64,000 nucleotides of DNA from Mariniflexile sp. AS56 (GTDB lineage Bacteria; Bacteroidota; Bacteroidia; Flavobacteriales; Flavobacteriaceae): the NCBI RefSeq assembly GCF_030552475.1, contig NZ_JAUPED010000004.1:273073-337072 (forward strand). Reading direction: 5' to 3'. Below the pieces are notes generated by a model. It worked only from the letters and a program-made list of their open reading frames with translations, made no database searches and was not told where the DNA came from. This document shows positions 7,852 through 17,014 of this stretch, in pieces. A program made the position numbers and the translations under genes. Each line of letters starts with the position of its first letter. Positions within the stretch are counted from its first letter, which is position 1.

Positions 7852-10377
7852 TTGAAACAACAAGTCTCAAAAATAACACTTTTAGCAGTATTTACAGCAC
7901 TTTTAATATCTTGTGATGCCGTAAAACGAGTTGGAGAAAACGACCATTTACTTACTAATAACACAGTTTATGTAAATGGTAAAAAAGACCAAACCGAACT
8001 AATAAACAACTTATTATACCAAGAGCCTAACAGCCAAATACCCGTAATTGGTACACCTTTGCGCTTACACGTTTATAATTTAGCTCGTAAAAACAGAGAT
8101 TCTTTATTCGAAGCCTGGTTAGATAAAAAACCAAATCGTAGAGAGCGTTTAACAAAACGCTTATCTAAAAAACAATTAGACAAATTAAAAGAATCTTCCA
8201 TAGGCTTTAATAATTGGTTACGCAAAACAGGAGAAGCACCTGTAATTGTAAGTGAAGACAAGGCTATAAAATCGGTAAAACGATTGAAGGCTTTCTACAT
8301 AAATAACGGTTGGTTTGATGTCGACGCCAATTACAACATTAACAAAAACGAGAACAAACGTGCCGATGTGGAGTATCAAATAGAGACCGGCAATGCATTT
8401 ATTCTCGACACCATTTCGGCTAAAATTAAACCGACTGTTGTTGATTCACTTTATCAAAAAATCAAAAAAAATAGCGTACTTAAACAGTACGACCAATACA
8501 GATCTTCAAATTTCGCCCAAGAACGGGAACGTATTTCCAGCGAGTTACGTAACTCGGGCGTTTACCATTTTAACCAAGATTATGTCACTTTTGAGACGGA
8601 CACAATTGGCACCAACAAAAAAGTAAATGTTGAAATTCAAATTCAAAATAGAGCAATTAGAACTCAAGATTCGGTTAGCAGAGTTCCTTTTAAAATTTAC
8701 AAAATAAAAGACGTTAATATTATAACCGATTATTCGTTTGAAGACAAAGACAAACCGTTTCAAGATTCTATTACATACAAAGGCTATAAAATTTTTAGCT
8801 ATAATAAAATTAAGTACCGTCCCAAAGCTTTAACCGATGCTATTTTTATTGCACCGAACACTATTTTTAGAGATAGAGATAGGACTTTAACCTATAGACA
8901 CCTTAACGAGTTACGCACTTTTAAGTACCCCAATATTGATTACACCGAAAACGCCGACAACACATTAACAGACACGATTAGACTAACACCTTTAAAGAAA
9001 TTTAGTTTAAGTTTTAGTGCCGATGTGTCGCAAAGTAATATACAAACCGTTGGCTTCTCATTAAACCCTAGTTTAATGATTCGGAACGTTTTTAGAGGTG
9101 CCGAAACTTTAGAGCTGTCTGCAATTGGAGCAATTGGCGCATCAAAAGACAAAAATAATATTGACGACCCATTTTTTGATATTAATGAAATTGGTGCCGA
9201 TTTAAAACTAACTATACCCCGATTCTTTTTTCCTTTTAATACCGAAAAAATCATACCTAAATACATGTCGCCCAGTACGCGAATTAGTTTAGCTACAACC
9301 AGCCAAACCAACATTGGCTTAGATAAACAAACGTTTACAGGCATTTTTAATTACAATTGGCAACCTTCAACCAAAGTAACCAACAGGCTAGATGTATTTA
9401 ATATTCAATATGTTAGAAATTTAAATATTGAAAATTATTTTCGAGTTTATGAAAACTCATTCAATTCATTAAATGACATCGCCTACGATCTAGATTATAC
9501 TGAAATCGATTTGGCCATACCAACCGATACAGACGCCTTTATAGCCTATGTTTTGGATACACCAACGCCGACTGAAGTTTCATCTACGCAACTATCCACC
9601 GTAAACAGCATCAACGAACGTAAAAATAGATTAACAGAAAACAACTTAATTATATCCACCAGTTTCAGCTTAACGAATGATGAGCGCACCAATTTGTTTG
9701 ACGAAGATTTTTCTATTTTCCGTTTTAAATTAGAGTTAGCAGGAAATTTACTTTCTAGTATATCTGACCTTGTTGGACAGAAAAAAAATTCTGACAACCG
9801 CTACGAGCTTTTCAATGTAGCCTATTCTCAGTTTGTAAAAACCGAGCTAGATTATGTTAAACACTGGAGTTTAGGTAAAAAAAACGTGCTTGCCACGAGA
9901 AGTTATTTTGGCTTTGCGATACCCTATGGCAACTCAAGTAACATTCCTTTCTCTAAAAGTTTCTTTGCTGGAGGCGCGAATGATAATCGTGCTTGGACCG
10001 CCTACCGCTTAGGACCAGGAAGCTCTGCTTCAACCAACGAATTTAACGAGGCCAACTTAAAACTTGCCTTTAGTGTAGAGCAACGGTTTAATTTATTGGG
10101 CAGCTTAAACGGTGCTTTCTTTGTGGATGCTGGAAACATTTGGAACGCCTTAGATGATGTTACAGATGAAAACTCCACCTTTACAAGCCTGAGTTCTTTA
10201 AAAGACATTGCTGTAGGTTCTGGTTTTGGTTTGCGCTATGATTTCAGTTTTTTCATCTTCCGTTTTGATGTTGGTTTTAAAACCTACGACCCTTCTTACC
10301 AAGACCAAAACCGTTGGTTTAACGACTATAATTTTTCTAATGCTGTTTATAACATCGGTATTAACTATCCGTTTTAA
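7852..10377 (+). CDS. tamL: TamL: BamA/TamA-family outer membrane lipoprotein
   Basis: An 841-residue outer membrane protein of the Omp85 superfamily. The N-terminus is a lipoprotein signal with lipobox LLISC (Cys21), which distinguishes Bacteroidota TamL from TamA. POTRA-like domains follow (about residues 25-380), then a C-terminal 16-stranded-type barrel with a BamA/TamA surface-antigen pattern including FFAGGANDNRAWTAYRLGPG and a final strand ending in Phe (GINYPF). It likely acts with a TamB-like partner in inserting outer membrane components; tamB itself is not next to it here. The start codon is TTG at 7852, since the lipoprotein signal begins immediately and no in-frame ATG precedes it. 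The unusual start is the main oddity. Confidence 0.92.
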   Translation: MKQQVSKITLLAVFTALLISCDAVKRVGENDHLLTNNTVYVNGKKDQTELINNLLYQEPNSQIPVIGTPLRLHVYNLARKNRDSLFEAWLDKKPNRRERLTKRLSKKQLDKLKESSIGFNNWLRKTGEAPVIVSEDKAIKSVKRLKAFYINNGWFDVDANYNINKNENKRADVEYQIETGNAFILDTISAKIKPTVVDSLYQKIKKNSVLKQYDQYRSSNFAQERERISSELRNSGVYHFNQDYVTFETDTIGTNKKVNVEIQIQNRAIRTQDSVSRVPFKIYKIKDVNIITDYSFEDKDKPFQDSITYKGYKIFSYNKIKYRPKALTDAIFIAPNTIFRDRDRTLTYRHLNELRTFKYPNIDYTENADNTLTDTIRLTPLKKFSLSFSADVSQSNIQTVGFSLNPSLMIRNVFRGAETLELSAIGAIGASKDKNNIDDPFFDINEIGADLKLTIPRFFFPFNTEKIIPKYMSPSTRISLATTSQTNIGLDKQTFTGIFNYNWQPSTKVTNRLDVFNIQYVRNLNIENYFRVYENSFNSLNDIAYDLDYTEIDLAIPTDTDAFIAYVLDTPTPTEVSSTQLSTVNSINERKNRLTENNLIISTSFSLTNDERTNLFDEDFSIFRFKLELAGNLLSSISDLVGQKKNSDNRYELFNVAYSQFVKTELDYVKHWSLGKKNVLATRSYFGFAIPYGNSSNIPFSKSFFAGGANDNRAWTAYRLGPGSSASTNEFNEANLKLAFSVEQRFNLLGSLNGAFFVDAGNIWNALDDVTDENSTFTSLSSLKDIAVGSGFGLRYDFSFFIFRFDVGFKTYDPSYQDQNRWFNDYNFSNAVYNIGINYPF

Positions 10378-10468
10378 GCTTTAAATCATTCCAGACATAC
10401 TATAACGTTTTAGTACTTTTTTAGTGGTTTCAACCCGAAAAAACACTAAAAATGATTTAAAAATTGAT

Positions 10469-10476
10469 TACTTTTG
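10469..10476 (+). promoter_or_regulatory. Candidate -7 promoter box TACTTTTG for fbaA
   Basis: TACTTTTG matches TAnnTTTG and lies about 35 bp before the fbaA ATG, a normal leader length for this phylum. No clear -33 TTG is seen. Confidence 0.45.
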
Positions 10477-10511
10477 AAACTTACAATCTAAAATTAAAAT
10501 AACTAATAATT

Positions 10512-11579
10512 ATGGGACATAACATAAAACCAGGCGTTGCTACAGGACAAGAAGTGCAAGCCATTTTTAAACTTGCTAAAGAAAAAGGATTTGCTTTACC
10601 TGCTGTAAACGTAATAGGTTCAGATACCATTAATGGTGTATTAGAAACTGCTGCATCATTAAATGCACCTGTAATTATTCAATTTTCAAACGGTGGCGCA
10701 CAATTTAATGCTGGAAAAGGCTTAAATAACGACGGTCAAAAAGCAGCGATTGCTGGAGCTGTTGCTGGAGCAAAACATGTACATACTTTAGCTGAAGCAT
10801 ACGGTGTTCCAGTTATTTTACATACAGACCACTGTGCTAAAAAACTTTTACCTTGGATTGATGGTTTATTAGACGCTAGTGAAAAACATTTCGCTGAAAC
10901 TGGAAAATCTCTTTTCAGCTCACATATGATTGACCTTTCTGAAGAGCCAATTGAAGAAAACATAGCTATTTGCAAAACCTATTTAGAGCGTATGAGCAAA
11001 ATGGGAATGACTTTAGAAATTGAACTTGGTATTACAGGTGGTGAAGAAGATGGTGTTGATAATAGCGATGTAGATGATTCTAAATTATACACACAACCAG
11101 AAGAAGTCGCTTATGCTTATGAAGAATTAAGTAAAGTAAGTGACCAATTCACTATTGCTGCTGCTTTTGGAAACGTTCATGGTGTTTACAAACCAGGAAA
11201 CGTAAAATTAACTCCGAAAATCTTAAAAAATTCTCAAGATTTTATCTCTGAAAAATACGGTGTAGGTCATAACCATATCGATTTTGTATTCCACGGTGGT
11301 TCTGGATCTACAGTTGAAGAAATTCGTGAAGGTATTAGCTACGGTGTTATTAAAATGAACATTGACACAGATTTACAATATGCATTCATGGAAGGTATCC
11401 GTGATTATATGGGATCTAAATCTGAATACTTAAAAGCTCAAATTGGTAGCCCTGATGGTGATGATTCTCCAAATAAAAAACACTATGACCCACGTGTTTG
11501 GTTACGTGCTGGTGAGGTGACTTTTATCGATCGTTTAAAACAAGCTTTTGAAGATCTAAACAACGTAAATACACTATAA
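10512..11579 (+). CDS. fbaA: Class II fructose-bisphosphate aldolase
   Basis: Zinc-dependent aldolase splitting fructose 1,6-bisphosphate into glyceraldehyde 3-phosphate and dihydroxyacetone phosphate (reversible; glycolysis and gluconeogenesis), cytoplasmic. The 355-residue length fits the long FbaA subgroup. Visible signatures: the zinc-binding VILHTDHCAKKLLPWIDG near residue 105, ELGITGGEEDGVDNS near 175, the second metal/phosphate region FGNVHGVYKPGNV, and FHGGSGSTVEEI with GVIKMNIDTDLQYA. It is a single-gene unit with a promoter box upstream and a strong terminator at 11606. Nothing unusual is seen. Confidence 0.97.
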   Translation: MGHNIKPGVATGQEVQAIFKLAKEKGFALPAVNVIGSDTINGVLETAASLNAPVIIQFSNGGAQFNAGKGLNNDGQKAAIAGAVAGAKHVHTLAEAYGVPVILHTDHCAKKLLPWIDGLLDASEKHFAETGKSLFSSHMIDLSEEPIEENIAICKTYLERMSKMGMTLEIELGITGGEEDGVDNSDVDDSKLYTQPEEVAYAYEELSKVSDQFTIAAAFGNVHGVYKPGNVKLTPKILKNSQDFISEKYGVGHNHIDFVFHGGSGSTVEEIREGISYGVIKMNIDTDLQYAFMEGIRDYMGSKSEYLKAQIGSPDGDDSPNKKHYDPRVWLRAGEVTFIDRLKQAFEDLNNVNTL

Positions 11580-11605
11580 TAATCGTTGATTATTTATAAT
11601 ATATA

Positions 11606-11632
11606 AAAATCCTGCTTTATGCAGGATTTTTT
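11606..11632 (+). terminator. Rho-independent terminator of fbaA
   Basis: AAAATCCTGC, loop TTTAT, GCAGGATTTT, followed by T residues. The stem is a perfect 10 bp and starts 27 bp after the fbaA stop codon. Confidence 0.85.
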
Positions 11633-11862
11633 CATTTATATATGCCTAGTAAAAAGCAGAAAAAGTATTTCGGAAATAAAAAAGGTATTCGGGTTACACA
11701 AAATTAAAATAAAGCCTTAATTTTGTAGTCAGGCTTTTTGCTTTGGCTTTTTATTTTCACCTAAAGTGTTATATAAAAGAACATGGTAACCAGCTTAACG
11801 CTAATACCGATGTATAAGATTTTTTAAATCTGAAAATCGTAAACTATAAATTGTAAATCACT

Positions 11863-12720
11863 ATGTCTTGGTTTAAAAGAAAAACAAAAGGAATAACAAC
11901 TACAACAGAGGAAAAGAAAGACACCCCTAGAGGACTTTGGTACAAATCTCCTACTGGAAAAATTGTCGATACAGATGAACTTGAAAAGAACTTTTATGTA
12001 AGTCCTGAAGATGGTTACCACGTACGTATAGGAAGTAAAGAATACTTCGAAATTCTTTTTGATGATAATAAATTTAAAGAATTAGATGCTAATTTAGAAT
12101 CTAAAGATCCATTAAAATTCGTTGACACTAAAAAATATCCAGACCGTTTAAAATCTGCACAAGAAAAAACAAATCTAAAAGACGCAATACGCGTTGGCGT
12201 TGGCAAATCTAAGGGTAAAGATTTGGTAGTAGCTTGTATGGATTTTGCATTTATTGGAGGTTCTATGGGAAGTGTTGTGGGTGAAAAAATTGCACGTGCA
12301 GCTAATCATTCATTAGAAAACAACATACCATTAATGATTATTTCTAAATCTGGTGGCGCCAGAATGATGGAAGCAGCGTTATCGCTTATGCAGTTAGCAA
12401 AAACATCTGTAAAACTAGCACAATTAGCAGATGCTGGTATTCCTTACATCTCATTATGTACAGACCCAACAACGGGAGGTACTACTGCATCATTTGCGAT
12501 GTTAGGCGATATTAACATTGCTGAACCTGGTGCTTTAATTGGTTTTGCAGGTCCACGTGTTGTAAAAGATACTACAGGTAAAGATTTACCAGACGGTTTC
12601 CAAACATCAGAGTTTTTACTAGAACACGGTTTCTTAGATTTTATCACATTAAGAAAGGATTTAAAAGACAGAGTGAATCAATATGTTGATTTAATTACGA
12701 ATCAACCATTAAGAGCATAA
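11863..12720 (+). CDS. accD: Acetyl-CoA carboxylase carboxyltransferase subunit beta
   Basis: Beta half of the carboxyltransferase that moves CO2 from carboxybiotin to acetyl-CoA, giving malonyl-CoA for fatty acid synthesis; works with AccA, which is not in this window. The 285-residue protein carries the crotonase-type fold with [40 protein letters not shown] and [18 protein letters not shown]. Oddity: the N-terminal zinc ribbon is present in outline but its four cysteine positions are Ser29, Gly32, Ser47 and Asp50 (KSPTGK and VSPEDGYH), so zinc cannot be bound in the usual way. The gene is alone and ends in a strong terminator. Confidence 0.97.
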   Translation: MSWFKRKTKGITTTTEEKKDTPRGLWYKSPTGKIVDTDELEKNFYVSPEDGYHVRIGSKEYFEILFDDNKFKELDANLESKDPLKFVDTKKYPDRLKSAQEKTNLKDAIRVGVGKSKGKDLVVACMDFAFIGGSMGSVVGEKIARAANHSLENNIPLMIISKSGGARMMEAALSLMQLAKTSVKLAQLADAGIPYISLCTDPTTGGTTASFAMLGDINIAEPGALIGFAGPRVVKDTTGKDLPDGFQTSEFLLEHGFLDFITLRKDLKDRVNQYVDLITNQPLRA

Positions 12721-12730
12721 TTTCAAAATA

Positions 12731-12770
12731 AAAAAAGCCTTACTAAATTAAATTAGTAAGGCTTTTTTAT
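12731..12770 (+). terminator. Terminator between accD and the convergent sensor kinase gene
   Basis: A 16-bp perfect stem (AAAAAAGCCTTACTAA with its complement at 12753-12768) followed by ATTTTA. A-run and T-run flank it symmetrically, so it can serve both accD and the convergent kinase gene. Confidence 0.88.
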
Positions 12771-12801
12771 TTTATATCATTTTTGCTTAATTAAAACAGG
12801 G

Positions 12802-13926
12802 CTAAGCTGATTTTAAATAAACTGAAAAGGTAGTCCCTTTATCCACTTCACTTTTCACATCCACACAACCTCCTAAAGATTCAATATGGTTTTTGGTTAT
12901 AAACAACCCAACACCTAAAGCATCTTTATTTCTATGGAAGGTTTTATACATTTGAAATAGGTTATCTCCATATTTCTCTAAATCTATCCCTAAGCCATTA
13001 TCTTCAATATGAAATACAACAAACTCATTTATAATTTCACTACTTAATTTAATAATACAACCTCTACAGTCTGAACGATATTTTATGGCGTTTGTTAAAA
13101 AATTTAAAATAATACTGTCCAAAAACGCAGGTACTGCTTTCACTTTATGATGTTCACAAATATGATTTTCTATGGTACAATTTATATTTTTAGCTAGGGC
13201 ACTTACATTATACAGAGCATGCCTTACAAAGACACTTAAGTTAAGGGATTCAATTTTACACTCCTCAATCGATTTTATTTTAGCAACTTCAGCCAAATGA
13301 GACACTGTTTCATCTAGATTATTTATAGACTCTTTAAGCAAACCGAAGTTTTCCCCTTTAACTAACAATTGATATTCCTCCTCTATAAAATCAAAAAGAG
13401 TTAATAAATTGGAAGCATGTGTACGTAAATTGTGTGTAATAATGTCGGCAAAACTAGACAACCTATTATTTTGTTCTTTGGCTACTCTAAGTAAAGCTCC
13501 TAATCGACTCTTATCTTCATTCTGTTTTGAAATGTCATGAATTTGCGATATAAAATATAAAGGACGCCCATCAACATCTCTCACCAAGGATACCGATAGC
13601 AATGTCCAAACGATACTGCCATTTTTACGGAAATAACGTTTTTCTATCTGATAATTATCGGTTTTCCCTGATATAAGCGAACGCATGTGCCCTAAGTCAC
13701 TATCCAAATCATCTTTATGAGTGATGTCTTGAAATGAAAGTTGGTAAAGTTCTTCCTCTGAATACCCCAGACACTTAACAACACTTTGATTCACTTTTAT
13801 CCATTTCCCTTTCGTGCTCAAAATAGCGATTCCACCATGGGCAAAATTAAAAATATTCTCAAACAACTTGTCTTTAATAAGACTCAAACTTTCCGGCATA
13901 TATAGAGGATATGAATTACACATCAA
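12802..13926 (-). CDS. Soluble PAS-domain sensor histidine kinase
   Basis: A 374-residue cytoplasmic kinase with no signal peptide or membrane helix. Residues about 20-135 form a PAS domain (HGGIAILSTKGKWIKVNQSV ... FISQIHDISKQNED with the PAC tail). The phospho-acceptor box FADIITHNLRTHASNL places the active His at residue 165, in the HN-L-R variant common in Bacteroidota. The ATPase domain shows the N-box (ILNFLTNAIKYRS), G1 (DNGLGIDLEKYG) and G2 (GVGLFITKNHIESLGG). No response regulator lies beside it, so it is an orphan kinase; its signal is unknown. An internal Met at codon 10 (13899) is an alternative start. Confidence 0.9.
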   Translation of the reverse strand: MMCNSYPLYMPESLSLIKDKLFENIFNFAHGGIAILSTKGKWIKVNQSVVKCLGYSEEELYQLSFQDITHKDDLDSDLGHMRSLISGKTDNYQIEKRYFRKNGSIVWTLLSVSLVRDVDGRPLYFISQIHDISKQNEDKSRLGALLRVAKEQNNRLSSFADIITHNLRTHASNLLTLFDFIEEEYQLLVKGENFGLLKESINNLDETVSHLAEVAKIKSIEECKIESLNLSVFVRHALYNVSALAKNINCTIENHICEHHKVKAVPAFLDSIILNFLTNAIKYRSDCRGCIIKLSSEIINEFVVFHIEDNGLGIDLEKYGDNLFQMYKTFHRNKDALGVGLFITKNHIESLGGCVDVKSEVDKGTTFSVYLKSA

Positions 13927-14026
13927 TAAATATACTATTTTTCTTCAAAACACACGAGTATTTAGATGACAATTATTGCGTCTAAAAAGAATTCCCTGTT
14001 ATTAATATTAACAGAAATTTATTCAT

Positions 14027-14034
14027 TATATTTG
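14027..14034 (+). promoter_or_regulatory. Candidate -7 promoter box TATATTTG for rpsO
   Basis: TATATTTG is a perfect TAnnTTTG match ending 55 bp before the rpsO ATG, giving a leader of about 50 nt. This also argues that the longer open frame reaching back to 13966 is not translated. Confidence 0.6.
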
Positions 14035-14088
14035 CAGCTCGAAAGAGACACTTTCGTTTACATAACAATTATTTACAATAATATTAGA

Positions 14089-14358
14089 ATGTATTTAGAT
14101 CAAAAAGAAATTGAAGCTATCTTCACCAAACATGGTAAAGGTGCTAAAGACACAGGTTCTGCAGAAGGACAAATTGCATTATTCACTTACAGAATTAACC
14201 ACTTAACTGGACACTTAAAAAAGAATCGTAAAGACTTTAACACAGAGCGTTCATTAGTAAAATTAGTTGGTAAAAGAAGAAGCTTACTAGATTACTTAAC
14301 TAAGAAAGATGTCTTAAGATATCGTGCTATAGTAAAAGAATTAGGATTAAGAAAATAA
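14089..14358 (+). CDS. rpsO: 30S ribosomal protein S15
   Basis: An 89-residue primary 16S rRNA-binding protein of the small subunit. The sequence carries the S15 pattern: GSAEGQIALFTYRINHLTGHLK, then HLKKNRKDFNTERSLVKLVG and the GKRRSLLDYL core ending in YRAIVKELGLRK. The start is the ATG at 14089, which gives the normal family length; the open frame extends 41 codons upstream to 13966, but that part covers the promoter box and does not resemble S15. As in many bacteria rpsO is followed by pnp, here with a terminator and a repeat element between. Confidence 0.97.
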   Translation: MYLDQKEIEAIFTKHGKGAKDTGSAEGQIALFTYRINHLTGHLKKNRKDFNTERSLVKLVGKRRSLLDYLTKKDVLRYRAIVKELGLRK

Positions 14359-14360
14359 AT

Positions 14361-14387
14361 AAAAAGAGGCTTTTCAGCCTCTTTTTT
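14361..14387 (+). terminator. Terminator of rpsO
   Basis: AAAAAGAGGC, loop TTTTCA, GCCTCTTTTTT: a 10-bp stem two bases after the rpsO stop codon, with a T-run. Confidence 0.88.
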
Positions 14388-14393
14388 GTTTTT

Positions 14394-14477
14394 GCGTTAG
14401 GGATTGCAGTGAAAAGCCCACAGCGAGGTACGAGCGAGGACTTGTAACGAAAAGCCCGACCCGAAAGGGAAACGCCC
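14394..14477. repeat. GC-rich palindromic intergenic element (REP-like)
   Basis: This 84-bp stretch between rpsO and pnp is clearly richer in G+C than its flanks. It begins GCGTTAGGG and ends GGGAAACGCCC, with GCGTT and AACGC as outer inverted arms, and holds internal repeats (GCGAGG/GAGCGAGGAC, AAAAGCCC twice, CCCGACCCGAAAGGG). I recognise closely similar segments as a recurring intergenic element of flavobacterial genomes, but only one copy lies in this window, so its repeat nature is prior knowledge rather than shown. Confidence 0.55.
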
Positions 14478-14608
14478 ATATAAAATAACTCTAGCGAAAC
14501 GAGTATAAAAATTCGAATTGAAGAAGCTTATTATTGTTTTTCATTGGTCACACAACAACTACACACAACAACGCAACGACCATTGTTTAATTAGAATTAA
14601 AAAAATTT

Positions 14609-16855
14609 ATGATTCCAAAAGTTTTTAAAGAGGTTATAGACCTTGGTGATGGCCGCACAATTTCCATCGAAACAGGAAAATTAGCAAAACAGGCTCATGG
14701 GTCTGTTGTTGTACAATCTGGAAAATGTATGCTTTTGTGTACAGTTGTTTCCAACTACAAACAAAGTGATGTTGACTTTTTACCGTTAACGGTAGATTAC
14801 AGAGAAAAGTTTGCAGCTTCTGGACGTTACCCAGGTGGTTTCTTCAAAAGAGAAGCAAGACCTAGTGATGGTGAAGTATTAACAATGCGTCTTGTTGACC
14901 GTGTTTTACGCCCATTATTCCCTAAAGATTACCATGCAGAAACGCAGGTGATGATTCAGTTAATGTCTCATGATGATGATGTTATGCCTGAGGCTATGGC
15001 TGGTTTAGCTGCTTCTGCTGCTATTCAATTATCAGATTTCCCATTTGAATGCGCTATCTCTGAAGCTAGAGTTGGTCGTATTAATGGTGAATTCATTATT
15101 AACCCAACACGTGCTCAATTAGAAGAGTCTGACATTGACATGATGATTGGTGCTTCAGCTGATTCTGTGATGATGGTTGAAGGTGAAATGGACGAGATTT
15201 CTGAAGAAGAAATGGCTGATGCTATTAAATTCGCTCACGAAGCGATCAAACTTCAAATTGCCGCTCAATTGCGTTTAGCAGAAGCTTTTGGTAAAAAAGA
15301 AACTCGTGAATACGCTACTGCAGAAGAAAACGCAGAATTAGCAAAAAGAATTCATGATTTAACTTATGATAAATGTTACGCTATTGCTAAGCAAGGAACT
15401 TCTAAAGCAGAACGTAGCGCTGCATTCGCCGAAGTAAAAGAAGAAGTTAAAGCTTCCTTTACAGAAGAAGAAATGGCTGAATTTGGTCACCTTGTTGGAG
15501 GCTACTACAGTAAAGCAGAAAAAGAAGCGGTTCGTGAATTAACGTTGGCTGAAGGTTTACGTTTAGACGGACGTAAAACAGATGAGATTAGACCAATTTG
15601 GTCTGAGGTAGATTACTTACCATCTGTACACGGTTCTGCTATTTTTACTAGAGGTGAAACGCAAGCATTAGCAACCGTTACTTTAGGAACTTCAAGAGAA
15701 GCTAACAAAATAGACATGCCATCTTACGAAGGTGAAGAGACATTCTATTTACATTATAACTTCCCTCCTTTTTGTACAGGTGAAGCTAGACCATTAAGAG
15801 GAACGTCTCGTAGAGAAGTTGGTCATGGAAATTTAGCTCAACGTGGTTTAAAAGGAATGATCCCTACAGATTGTCCTTATACAGTAAGAGTTGTATCTGA
15901 AGTATTAGAATCTAACGGTTCTTCTTCTATGGCAACTGTTTGTGCTGGTACTATGGCTTTAATGGATGCTGGAGTTCAAATGATAAGACCAGTTTCTGGT
16001 ATTGCTATGGGATTAATTTCTGATGGTGATCGTTACGCAGTATTGTCTGATATTTTAGGTGATGAAGATCACTTAGGAGATATGGACTTTAAAGTTACAG
16101 GAACAACGGAAGGTATTACAGCATGCCAAATGGACATTAAAATTAAAGGCTTGCCTTATGAAATTTTAGTGAATGCATTAAAACAAGCACGTGCAGGTCG
16201 TTTACATATTTTAGGTAAAATTGCCGAAACAATAACAGAACCAAATGCAGACGTGAAACCTCACGCTCCTAAAATGGTAACTCGTGTTATACCAAACGAA
16301 TTTATTGGTGCATTAATTGGACCTGGTGGAAAAGTAATTCAAGAATTACAAAAAGCTACTAAGACCACTATTGTTATTAATGAAGACCCAATTACGGAAG
16401 AAGGTATTGTTGAGATTCTAGGTACTAACCAAGAGGGTATCGATGCTGTTTTAACTAAAATTGATTCGTTAATGTTTAAACCATCTGTTGGTGGAACTTA
16501 CGAAGTGAAAGTAATTAAAATGTTAGATTTTGGAGCAGTTGTAGAATATATGGATGCGCCAGGAAATGAAGTTTTATTACACGTAAGCGAATTAGCTTGG
16601 GAACGTACTGAAAATGTAAGTGACGTAGTTAATATGGGTGATGTTTTTAACGTGAAGTATTTTGGAACCGATCCAAAAACACGTAAAGAAAAAGTATCTC
16701 GTAAAGCTTTATTAGAAAAACCAGAAGGTTATGTTGCAAGACCACCAAGAGATAATAACGATCGTGGTGGACGTGATAACAGAGGTAGAGATAATCGTGG
16801 ACGCGATAACCGTCGTGACGATAGAAAACCTAGAGAAGATAGAAAAGACGATTAA
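14609..16855 (+). CDS. pnp: Polyribonucleotide nucleotidyltransferase (PNPase)
   Basis: Phosphorolytic 3'-5' exoribonuclease of mRNA turnover, trimeric and cytoplasmic. The 748 residues show the full layout: first RNase PH domain ([15 protein letters not shown]..., residues 10-140), helical linker (about 245-310), second RNase PH domain ([30 protein letters not shown]; catalytic-site segment [20 protein letters not shown]), KH domain with [12 protein letters not shown] (about 570) and S1 domain (about 625-695). The last 40 residues are an Arg/Asp/Gly-rich tail ([16 protein letters not shown]), a plausible disordered RNA-binding tail. It has its own terminator. Confidence 0.98.
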   Translation: MIPKVFKEVIDLGDGRTISIETGKLAKQAHGSVVVQSGKCMLLCTVVSNYKQSDVDFLPLTVDYREKFAASGRYPGGFFKREARPSDGEVLTMRLVDRVLRPLFPKDYHAETQVMIQLMSHDDDVMPEAMAGLAASAAIQLSDFPFECAISEARVGRINGEFIINPTRAQLEESDIDMMIGASADSVMMVEGEMDEISEEEMADAIKFAHEAIKLQIAAQLRLAEAFGKKETREYATAEENAELAKRIHDLTYDKCYAIAKQGTSKAERSAAFAEVKEEVKASFTEEEMAEFGHLVGGYYSKAEKEAVRELTLAEGLRLDGRKTDEIRPIWSEVDYLPSVHGSAIFTRGETQALATVTLGTSREANKIDMPSYEGEETFYLHYNFPPFCTGEARPLRGTSRREVGHGNLAQRGLKGMIPTDCPYTVRVVSEVLESNGSSSMATVCAGTMALMDAGVQMIRPVSGIAMGLISDGDRYAVLSDILGDEDHLGDMDFKVTGTTEGITACQMDIKIKGLPYEILVNALKQARAGRLHILGKIAETITEPNADVKPHAPKMVTRVIPNEFIGALIGPGGKVIQELQKATKTTIVINEDPITEEGIVEILGTNQEGIDAVLTKIDSLMFKPSVGGTYEVKVIKMLDFGAVVEYMDAPGNEVLLHVSELAWERTENVSDVVNMGDVFNVKYFGTDPKTRKEKVSRKALLEKPEGYVARPPRDNNDRGGRDNRGRDNRGRDNRRDDRKPREDRKDD

Positions 16856-16879
16856 GTTTTTTAGAATCTATATTTTACT

Positions 16880-16914
16880 AAAGCCTGTTTCAAAATTTGA
16901 AACAGGCTTTTTTA
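16880..16914 (+). terminator. Terminator of pnp
   Basis: AAAGCCTGTTTCAAA pairs with its complement at 16896-16910 almost without a loop, followed by TTTT. It lies 25 bp after the pnp stop. Confidence 0.88.
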
Positions 16915-17014
16915 TGAATTATATTGAAGGAAAACATAAAACTTAGCGTGACCACAAAACGTTAAACCTTGTTAAAAACTTGCTTTTAAGCTTATTTTCA
17001 GTATATTATAAGTT

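Noticed and set aside
8940..9344. Minus-strand open frame of 134 codons opposite tamL
   Set aside because: Shadow of tamL; no start context or known domain.
11711..11739. AAAGCCT/AGGCTTT hairpin in the fbaA-accD gap, containing TAATTTTG
   Set aside because: It could be a second terminator or the accD promoter; the two readings conflict and the stem is weak, so I list neither as a feature.
13966..14088. 41-codon upstream extension of rpsO
   Set aside because: It contains the promoter box, would make S15 far too long, and does not resemble S15.
16731..16946. Plus-strand frame of 71 codons overlapping the pnp end
   Set aside because: The first half is the repetitive RG/RD tail read in another frame, and it runs through the pnp terminator.
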